Below are positions 56,831 to 64,000 of a DNA stretch of 64,000 nt, piece by piece. Under the pieces are notes generated by a model. The model worked only from the letters and a program-made list of their open reading frames with translations, made no database searches and was not told the DNA's origin. A program made the position numbers and the translations under genes. The stretch is from Archegozetes longisetosus (taxonomy: Eukaryota > Arthropoda > Arachnida > Sarcoptiformes > Trhypochthoniidae): the NCBI GenBank assembly GCA_018873245.2, contig JAEMBT020000002.1, positions 4,034,001 through 4,098,000 on the forward strand, in the 5' to 3' direction. Every line of letters begins with the position of its first letter. Position 1 is the stretch's first letter.

Positions 56831-56969
56831 GAAGTATTTAAGCTTATATGGGTTAGGTCTAGAGTCTCGCACTAATACTAGTGCTAATACTAAATTAAAA
56901 CAGTGTATAAAATATAATTTGTACTATTGAATGTTGTACTCGTATTGTGAAATTAATTATTAAAAATTT

Positions 56970-57480
56970 TATCATTGGAGAAAGAGTTTTAGGTTAAAAC
57001 TCAAATTTTACTTTTAGCACTAAGTTCATAGATTTTAATACCAATAATACATATAAACTTTAAATGTCATTTTTAAAAAATTTAATTGCACCGAAACGGC
57101 CAAAAAGCGCTAAAAATCGTTATAACTATCAAATTTATCAAAGTTACCCTTTTGTGACCAAAAGTAACTGCATAACTGAGTTGATAATCATTGAAATTTC
57201 GAGAAAACACGACTTTGTGGAAAAAGTTAAAAAAGAGTCTTTAGTTTCTATACTACAGAAACCTATGAAATGTTTCGATAAAAATCCCGATTTAGAAAAA
57301 TTCAAAAATACTTCAGATATTGACTTGAAAATAAATCTATGTTATGCACCTCTTAATACTGCGGCAGTTAAACGAAGTTTTCAATTTAATTCAATTTTCC
57401 AAAGAGGAGAAGAATGAATCACATAAAGCAATGAGAAGCTATTAATTTTAAAAACTTGAATTACAACAGCTTGGGGTCAA
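56970..57480 (+). pseudogene. hAT transposase C-terminal fragment
   Basis: The open frame 57064-57417 encodes a piece ending DLEKFKNTSDIDLKINLCYA and then PLNTAAVKRSFQFNSIF. This corresponds to DFLKFTNPDNDHDFKMPIKY and APLVSVDVERSFSIYKSIL at the C-terminus of the hAT at 57976-59414. It is the same family as the relic at 8.6-9.7 kb. The region between an older N-terminal stub and this end is deleted. Dead. Confidence 0.75.
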
Positions 57481-57848
57481 AAGTTGAAATTTTTCTATGG
57501 CAGTTGCATTATAACGATTTTTAGTAGTTATAATAATTTCCAAAGTAGAATATGTAAACTTAAAAATTATTTCATAATTAGTTAAAATCCATTGTTTAAT
57601 TATAAAATTAAAAGTCTAAGTGTTAGTAATAAAACTTCATTTTAAAATCTATAATTTATTTTATTTCAAATTAATAAATTTAAAAAGTGTTTTAATACAA
57701 TTCCCATACAAAAGTTTTAACTTTGACTCTAAATTGCTATAACGCATAGAATGTTTGAGATAATATAATCAAAGTTTAGGACATAAAAATTGAAGATTCC
57801 TTTTAAAGTGATAGCTCGATCATAAAGAATTCACCATTTAGTTTTGGA
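57481..57848. other. intergenic
   Basis: AT-rich spacer between two hAT copies; nothing recognised. Confidence 0.45.
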
Positions 57849-57856
57849 GTCATAAG

Positions 57857-60070
57857 TAGAGAGTCTATTTTTGGTGCTTAAAATTTGAAAATTTGGTTGG
57901 TAATTTGGGAACAAAAACTAGGTTTTTTAGGAACAAAATTTGGGAACTAAAAAATTTATTTTTATTCACAAATAATTAAATATCGTACAGAAATTTGTTA
58001 TAATTTATAACATTGAAGTGTTCGATATTCTCTTCAGTTAAATTGTGACGACGGTCTGTTAGAATTGACTTATAAATAGAGAATGATCTCTCGACATCCA
58101 CACTTACTAACGGCGCATATTTTATTGGCATTTTAAAGTCATGATCATTATCAGGATTTGTAAATTTTAAAAAATCAGGATTTTTATTTAAAGAATTTTT
58201 AAGTTTTTCTAAAGGTTTTCCTTTTAATTTAGATTTAACACTATCTAATATTTCGAGCTGTTCTTTCAATCTCAAGCTCTGACTTTCAAGTTTAGTAATA
58301 CTGTCAATAAAAAATTTAAACTCCGAAATTTCTATCAATGAATCGCTCAAATCATTTAAACTAATTAGAGTTTGAATGCTTTTTATAGCTTTAGAGTTAT
58401 TCTCTAAGTTTTTTATAAAATTACAAATCAAAGAGTAGTTTTCGGCATAATAAGTTGCAGTGTTTAGCCAACTATTCCATCGTATAATGATTGGATTTGG
58501 TGGAAGTGCTAGATTTGTCGCATTTTTAAACAATTCCTGTCTTCGTGGGGATTTTCTTAAAATTCTCTTCATTAAAGAAATAAATTTATCCACTAATACA
58601 TTGTCTTCACGTATTTTTTCGCAAACCCTATTTAACGCATGTACTAAACAAGTAATATGCATAATATTAGGATAAAATTGTTTTAAGACTTCAACAGTTT
58701 TTAGCATAACTCGTGCCTGATCGGTGACGATTAGTTTGGGTTTTTCATATTTAATATCATTCTTGAAAATAATATTCATTGCATTGTTTATTACTTGAAG
58801 AAAAGAAGTATGGTTTGGAATTTCAATATGTTGAGTTTTGATTAGCATAGGTTTACAATAATTTCCATTTAAAGAACCAATTAAAATGTTGACTGCATAT
58901 CGCTGACATGAGTCTTGGGTGTCATCGAGAATTATGTAAATATCATTGTCACCTATGGTTTCAAGAACTTTTTCAATAGTGTTGTTGTACACTTCTCTGA
59001 CATAATTATTTCGCAGTGTTGATGGATTGGGTTGATTTTCTTTGGTATACTTTTTCAAAAACGATATTAAGTTTTCATTTTTAAGTTTGTGAAGAGGAAT
59101 ATTGGCTGAAAGAAAGGCTTTTGTTAAGTCTGAAAAGTATTGATTTTTCTGTTCTGAAGCGATGGCATTTTGCAAAGAAGCTGTAATGTGTTGTTGTTGA
59201 TGACTTTTATCCCAATTATTTAATTTTTCTTTATGTTTACCACTTTTGAAATGAGATGAAACACTATTAGTAATATGATCTTTGTCTGTAAAATTGATGT
59301 TTTATCACAAACATTACACCACAACTTATTTTTTTCATCAGAACTTAACAATCCTTTATGAGATTTAACTGTTTTTCTTAAAATTGATTGTATTGATGAA
59401 GCACTTCTACCCATTTTCACTTTAAATATAACAAATTAGTTGAAGTTAACAGATCTAAGCGATTAGAGAGTTAGTTAAGGACTGCCTAATTTGAACTAAA
59501 TGCTACTAAAGTCCATATATAAAAATTATTGATGCCTCATGTTGAAACTAATGTCTAAAGTGCATTTGCAAAGTAAGTGAATTTAGAATACAAGTAATAT
59601 CAATGTCACTAAATACAAGTCATTTAATGTGTGACTTATTTTAAGTTGAATACGAGTGCGATCTGACTCTACATCAGGTTTGACTCAATTTTAAAAGATA
59701 TAGCTATACATTGTGTAAATGTAAATGAAAACCGTTTGAAAAACTTATTAAAACATTATCTTTAATCTGAAGATTAACCTTTATTTTTAAGTTTAGACTA
59801 GTTTAGAACAGCTGTGTTTTGAATTTCAATCCCTATTTTACTTTCATTTTATTTTCCAAATTCTTCAAAGAAATTTGGGCAGATTTGGTAGGGATTACTA
59901 AATTTCCAAAATTTGGCAAATTTGGGGAACATTTTTGAAAATTGGTAATTTTGATGATTTTAATTAGCTCTTAAAATATGCGTTATTACTTAGTTCTTGC
60001 TTATATTTAGTCAAACCATAACTTGGAGTTAAGGAAAAAATTTTGGTGATTACAAAAAATAGACTCTCTA
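57857..60070 (-). mobile_element. hAT transposon, nearly complete
   Basis: A 2214-bp element with the 8-bp target duplication GTCATAAG (57849-57856 and 60071-60078), the size typical of hAT. The 16-bp terminal inverted repeats TAGAGAGTCTATTTTT are identical. It carries a BED-finger/hAT transposase on the minus strand with a single frameshift. The subterminal parts hold repeated AATTTGG words (57880-57950, 59870-59950). Confidence 0.95.
57976..59414 (-). pseudogene. hAT transposase with BED-type zinc finger, one frameshift
   Basis: ATG 59414 starts MGRSASSIQSILRKTVKSHK and the finger's Cys pair (LWCNVCDKT). Near 59290 the frame shifts by one base; the other frame supplies FTDKDHITNSVSSHFKSGKH (the His pair) and runs unbroken to 57976. 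The hAT core shows IYIILDDTQDSCQRYAVNIL (first Asp), PKLIVTDQARVML (second Asp), ITCLVHALNRVCEKI (CxxH), IIRWNSWL (RW) and, near the end, YAPLVSVDVERSFSIYKSIL with the catalytic Glu. All catalytic residues are there, so only the single shift (or a sequence error) separates it from an intact protein. Confidence 0.92.
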
Positions 60071-60078
60071 GTCATAAG

Positions 60079-60491
60079 ACATCGAACGCGAATTAATAAA
60101 CAAAATGTATAAGCTATTATTCATTACAATCATTAATGATCTAATATACGGGTGAAGACGATCATTTGCATAGGATTTACAATAAAAGCCACAAGTGACA
60201 AAGAAGTGATTCTCTTCAACAAAGTACCTTAATTTCAGTTAAATTAGTTGTCTATTTTGAATTTTCAACATGATTTAAACTTAAATGGCGTAGAGCTTTA
60301 ATAGTTTTCTGGTCATTCTACAGTATTCGCCACCCTTGGACCTACTAGAGTATATACCATCACTTCAATCATTAATTAAACACTCCATCTCAGAGCCCCA
60401 ATTCGTGCTTTTTATTGAATATTGTGAATTTAAATAGATAATCAGATCAATGTTTTAAAAATATAAATAGAATGTAATGTAACTAAAGCTA
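60079..60491. other. intergenic
   Basis: AT-rich; no gene or repeat recognised. Confidence 0.45.
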
Positions 60492-60735
60492 CGTATTACA
60501 GGGTTCCCTGACATAAGATCGAAGAGAAAATACCGAATGAAAAAAGATCGAATCAATAATATCGAAAACAAAAACACCGAATGCGACAAAAGACCGAATA
60601 CGACAAAAGACCGAATGCGACATGTGATCTAATGCAAGATAAGGCAGAATACAATATAATTCAAAATTCTAATTGATATTTATATATAATGCTCTTATTT
60701 TCAATTTATTTAAATTTGTGAAACTATATACTGTA

Positions 60736-61167
60736 CAATAAAAGCTCGATATAACGAATTCTCAAGGAGTAACATTTTTTGTTCCTTATATCATTCTGTA
60801 TGTAATATCAAAAGTTGGAATATATCAACTTTTAGATTTTATATTAAATAACAATATCAATTCAATAAATAGAAGTACATTTTCTAAAAACTATTCATTT
60901 TGTTTTGAATATTTTCTTAAAGATATTAACATCGAAATTTCCTTTTTATGAAATGAAACTTTTTTGGGAGATACTGTCTTTGAAGTTATTAGTTTAAAAG
61001 CACTTAAAATCAAAATATTATATCAGTTTAAAATTGAAAAATTAATTTTAATACTATAATATATGAGAACTCTATAAGAAATATATTTTATATCGAATAT
61101 GTGCAAGCTTCATTGTACCTACATATGTTTACTGTATCGAAATGTCTCTTATATCGAGCTTCTACTG
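60736..61167. mobile_element. pogo-like MITE nested in the foldback element
   Basis: A 432-bp element with TA at both sides (60734-60735 and 61168-61169). Ends read CAATAAAAGCTCGATATAAC and CAGTAGAAGCTCGATATAAG inward. The CAGT-AAGCTCGATATAA pattern is the style of pogo/Tigger-type TIRs. No coding capacity. Confidence 0.75.
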
Positions 61168-61352
61168 TATTTTGTCAAAGATCCGATTATTTTTTCTTAC
61201 ATATGAAATTATATAAATTTGATCAATCATTTCATGTTTTATTGTACTAAAAAATTATAAATTTGATTAGTTCGAACTAAAGGTTTGTTCTAATAATTTA
61301 TTTTTAGAGATTGATATAACATATTTGACCCTATTTTGCATTTAGTATTGTG

Positions 61353-61640
61353 TCGCATTCAATCATATGTCGTATTCGATCATATGTCGCATTCGATCTT
61401 TCGTCACATTCGGTCTTTCGTCGCATTCGGTCTTTTTTCGCATTCGGTCTTTTGTCGCATTCGGTCTTTTGTCGCATTCGGTCTTTTGTCGCATTCGGTC
61501 TTTTGTCGCATTCGGTCTTTTTTCGCATTCGGTCTTTTTTCGCATTCGGTCTTTTTTCGCATTCGGTCTTTTGTCGCATTCGGTCTTTTTTCGCATTCGG
61601 TCTTTTGTCGCATTCGGTCTTTTGTCGCATTCGGTCTTTT
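61353..61640. repeat. 17-bp tandem array
   Basis: About 15 head-to-tail copies of GCATTCGGTCTTTTGTC, variable mainly at one position (TTTTG or TTTTT), preceded by two to three diverged copies from 61353. It is the expanded part of the foldback element's right arm. The 17-bp period explains open frames in several frames on both strands. Confidence 0.97.
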
Positions 61641-61804
61641 TGTTTTCGATATTATTGATTCGATCTTTTTTCATTCGATATTCTTTCTTCGATCTTATGT
61701 CGTAATACCGTATTACAGTACGTCGAAAAAAGTTAGAGTACATTGCATTTTAATTTCTTCGAAGATTGCAGAAAATATCCGCTCATTACTGTAAATTTCT
61801 AAAT

Positions 61805-61920
61805 TTTGTAGACCTAGCCTGTCCAAACCTAACCTAACGTGTTGAAACAAGACCTAACCTACGTAACATACGTAACTACTAATCACATAACCAACCTAAC
61901 CTAACCTAACCTGTTAGGTA
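61805..61920. repeat. short interstitial telomere-like repeats
   Basis: CCTAA pentamers in clusters: AACCTAACCTAACG near 61829-61842, GACCTAACCTAC near 61850-61861, and CCAACCTAACCTAACCTAAC near 61891-61910. The complement TTAGG is the arthropod telomere unit. The runs are short and imperfect. Confidence 0.75.
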
Positions 61921-62513
61921 ATATACTATAGTAGGTCCAGGGTGACATTATACTGTAGAATGATCTTTTTCTACGAGAAAATTAATGATTTAAATGGAAT
62001 TTTTCATTTTGAAAACAATTCATTGATTAGTATTTATGAATAAGAGAAGTTTATTTTAATCAGAAACCTTTAAATATTGGAATAATCTTAATCTTATTAT
62101 AATTCGTATTAAGCTTATTTTTAATTTTTTCTGAATCTTCAATGCATTTCTTGAGCAAAATAAAAACAATTCAGAGTTATTAAGCTTTGAGACTGTAAAC
62201 TAATGTGTTGAGAATATTGTATCAAAAAATCAGTTCGAAGAGTTCATAACTGTTGAAAATTTTGCTTCCAGACCTCTTGCTAAATGTGTTGTCCAGTTTT
62301 ATGTTACATAAACTTGAATTTTTAGATCGAACTTGGCTCTTATGTTTATCTGAGAATACGACCAATAAAATATTATAAAAACAAAATTAAAATATAGGAA
62401 AACAAATAAATTTTATAAATATTTTGACAGCATAATCAACTGTATCGAACTCACGGTCAAATTCTTCAAAACAAGCTGTGATACATAAAACTAGTTTAAT
62501 TGAAAATTCGAAT
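61921..62513. other. intergenic
   Basis: AT-rich; bases about 62455-62513 are homologous to the downstream flank of DEG/ENaC unit C. No gene. Confidence 0.45.
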
Positions 62514-63777
62514 CTAATATAGAGTGCTTCGACCAACACTAAATTTATTTTTCAGTGGATTAGGTATCAAATTTAGAAACAACATGCTGTTGCTAGAAAG
62601 CCATAACCCAAAAAGTCCTCCACAACAAGATAAGTATTCGATGAATGAAATAACAGGGGTTTCGATGTAGTAAATCATTGGTAATCTCGTGTCCCATAAA
62701 AATCGAGTGCTTATTATCTTTGCGATGGCTGAGATGAGGGTGTATAGAGAAACAGATAATCATCGATCAAACTCTTTGTAATTCTATAATCAATGTAAAC
62801 GCAATCTTTTGGACACAATTTATTGCATTTTTCCAGCATTTGATTGTCATAAATTAGTTCATGAAACAAATCATTTAACTTTTTCGAGCAATAACTCAAT
62901 TCATTGGGTTCTTCATCCGATTCACTGATAAATCCATTGATTACTAATGGACTACATCTTGACATTTTCTTGAAATAAGTTTTGGAACATTCACGTAAAC
63001 AATCACTTTGAGAAATAGCATCGAACGGAGCACCAATTGAATTGTAATGACTGCATATTCCATAAGGAAATCCTAAGTTCATTCGAGTCATTTTATGAAC
63101 TAAAACAGTTTTGTTCTGATTATTCAATATATAGTAGTCTTCAGTTTCTTTATTTGGATTACTAATTGAAAATATGGGTTTCTGTGGAGAATGAATACTA
63201 AATAACTTCAATTGGATACGAGATTTTCTTTGATTTTTGAAAACTTCAGGAAAGGATAAAACCGTCATAAAATTTTCTCTCATTTCATTTGAGTCGAAAA
63301 TTGATTGAATTTTTCGTCGACAACGAAAGTAAATATTTTTTTATATCCTTTATATAGAGATCTCTGTATTAAACGGAAATCTAATCCTTTAATGGATCTC
63401 GAAACTGATGTAAAATTGAATAAATTATTGTTCAAATCAATTTTTATGTATCTATCAAACTGTTGATAAGTTGGATATTTTAATAACATTCTTCGAGTTA
63501 TATTATCTGAATGAATGCAATCCAATATTTTATTTATTTTATTAAAATTATTGAACTTCAATCCATCAAAACATTTATTTTCAAAAATGTATTCATACTC
63601 ATCTTTATTCAGATGTTCATTAATTGGTATTCCTATGGTTATTGCCGGAAACGTCAAATATTCGTAATGTGTTTTTATGTCAATTTTAATCACAGTTTCG
63701 AAACTGAAGTAAGTGATCGATACACTTATGAGTTGATTAATTAGTAACAAAACCATCAGAACGATATACGATGTCAT
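62514..63777 (-). pseudogene. DEG/ENaC-like unit D, inverted paralogue of unit C
   Basis: ATG 63777 (MTSYIVLMVLLLINQLISVS) starts TM1, but as in unit C an acceptor-like CTTGAACAG stands just before it and a 5' exon may lie outside the window. Then LTFPAITIGIP and the extracellular domain: GFPYGICSHYNS, SDCLRECSKTYFKKMSRCSP, CNKLCPKDC. Two one-base deletions relative to unit C shift the frame, near 63290 and near 62725. The end, read in the proper frame, is YIETPVISFIEYLSCCGGLF and GLWLSSNSMLF, again with Ser in place of the pore Gly, ending at TAG 62514-62516. About 80% similar to unit C, and homologous flanks extend beyond both ends. Confidence 0.88.
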
Positions 63778-64000
63778 CTGTTCAAGAAGCTTTTGAAAAT
63801 ATCTTTATAATTGAAATTACCTTTAAAATTTAAAATTTCTTAACTATTAATAAGAAATTACAAATTTTCTGTTGTTGATCAACGGAATTTCGGTTTCATC
63901 ATAAAAATACTATTTTATTGAGTACTAAATTTTCTAAAACGACAGTTTTTTAAAAATTAGCTTGATATAAGTCAGTTTCAATAGATATTTTTTCTATCGT
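63778..64000. other. upstream flank of unit D
   Basis: Homologous in opposite orientation to 29870-30050, the region just before unit C (shared GTTGATCAAC and ATGATGAAAC words). A first exon may lie beyond the window. Confidence 0.6.

Larger units (their letters stand above)
60502..61708. mobile_element. foldback/MULE-like element with tandem-repeat arms
   Basis: A 1207-bp element flanked by the 10-bp duplication CGTATTACAG (60492-60501 and 61709-61718). The arms are inverted: the left reads GACATAAGATCGAAGA, GATCGAATCAATAATATCGA, AAACAAAAA, then two to three ACCGAATGCGACAAAAG-type units. The right arm, read inward, repeats these words and then about 15 or more units. No coding capacity. Its first bases GGTTCCCTGACA resemble the right end of the 441-bp element at 36.8 kb (GGTTCCATGACA). 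Confidence 0.85.

Noticed and set aside
61390-61640. CRISPR-like array
   Set aside because: The units are contiguous 17-bp repeats without spacers, in a eukaryotic genome, within a foldback element arm.
61331-61794. Overlapping open frames in most frames of both strands
   Set aside because: They are translations of a 17-bp tandem array; the period gives repeats in every frame. No start context or family.

Overview
This is animal nuclear DNA, AT-rich and rich in transposons. It most likely comes from an arthropod, and a mite or other small chelicerate is my best guess. The support is: short GT-AG introns (about 50-80 bp) in most genes; an innexin and several DEG/ENaC-like channels; a TATA box placed 31 bp upstream of a TCAGT initiator (17884-17918); and short CCTAA runs (complement of the arthropod telomere unit TTAGG) near 61.8-61.9 kb. 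No sequence here fixes the species.

Layout. 0.7-1.9 kb: innexin. 1.9-9.7 kb: transposon-rich block (dead Tc1, a long inverted repeat, an intact mariner, a hAT relic). 11.1-12.5 kb: effector-type caspase. 13.8-14.7 kb: non-autonomous mariner. 15.7-16.8 kb: mARC amidoxime reductase. 18 kb: small secreted His-rich peptide. 18.9-22.1 kb (minus): hnRNP F/H with three RRMs. 22.9-25.1 kb: MOB1/Mats, divergent from hnRNP H. 26.8-31.3 kb: three DEG/ENaC-like units head to tail. 31.9-35.2 kb: a SINE split by a MULE that is itself split by a second SINE. 36.8 kb: small MITE. 37.7-48.4 kb: two paralogous hemopexin-like surface/secreted proteins, an NYN-UBA RNase-like gene, a signal-TM protein, a CUB-LDLa receptor-like protein and a secreted helical protein. 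49-51 kb: intronless GH39/GH5-like glycosidase, a horizontal-transfer candidate. 52.1-53.7 kb: intact Tc1 element. 54.4-56.8 kb: wrecked VLCAD/ACAD9-type acyl-CoA dehydrogenase holding a piggyBac-type MITE. 57.0-60.1 kb: hAT relic and a nearly complete hAT. 60.5-61.7 kb: foldback element with a 17-bp repeat array and a nested pogo-like MITE. 62.5-63.8 kb (minus): inverted paralogue of the last DEG/ENaC unit.

Housekeeping genes (innexin, caspase, mARC, hnRNP H, MOB1) assemble exactly across introns with consistent phases, so the sequence is generally of good quality. Lesions are concentrated in the DEG/ENaC copies, the ACAD gene and the transposons. I see no operon or defence system. The least ordinary items are the read-through DEG/ENaC concatemer with altered pore motifs, the SINE[MULE[SINE]] nest, the iterated-TIR foldback/MULE group, the paired hemopexin-like proteins and the bacterial-looking glycosidase.
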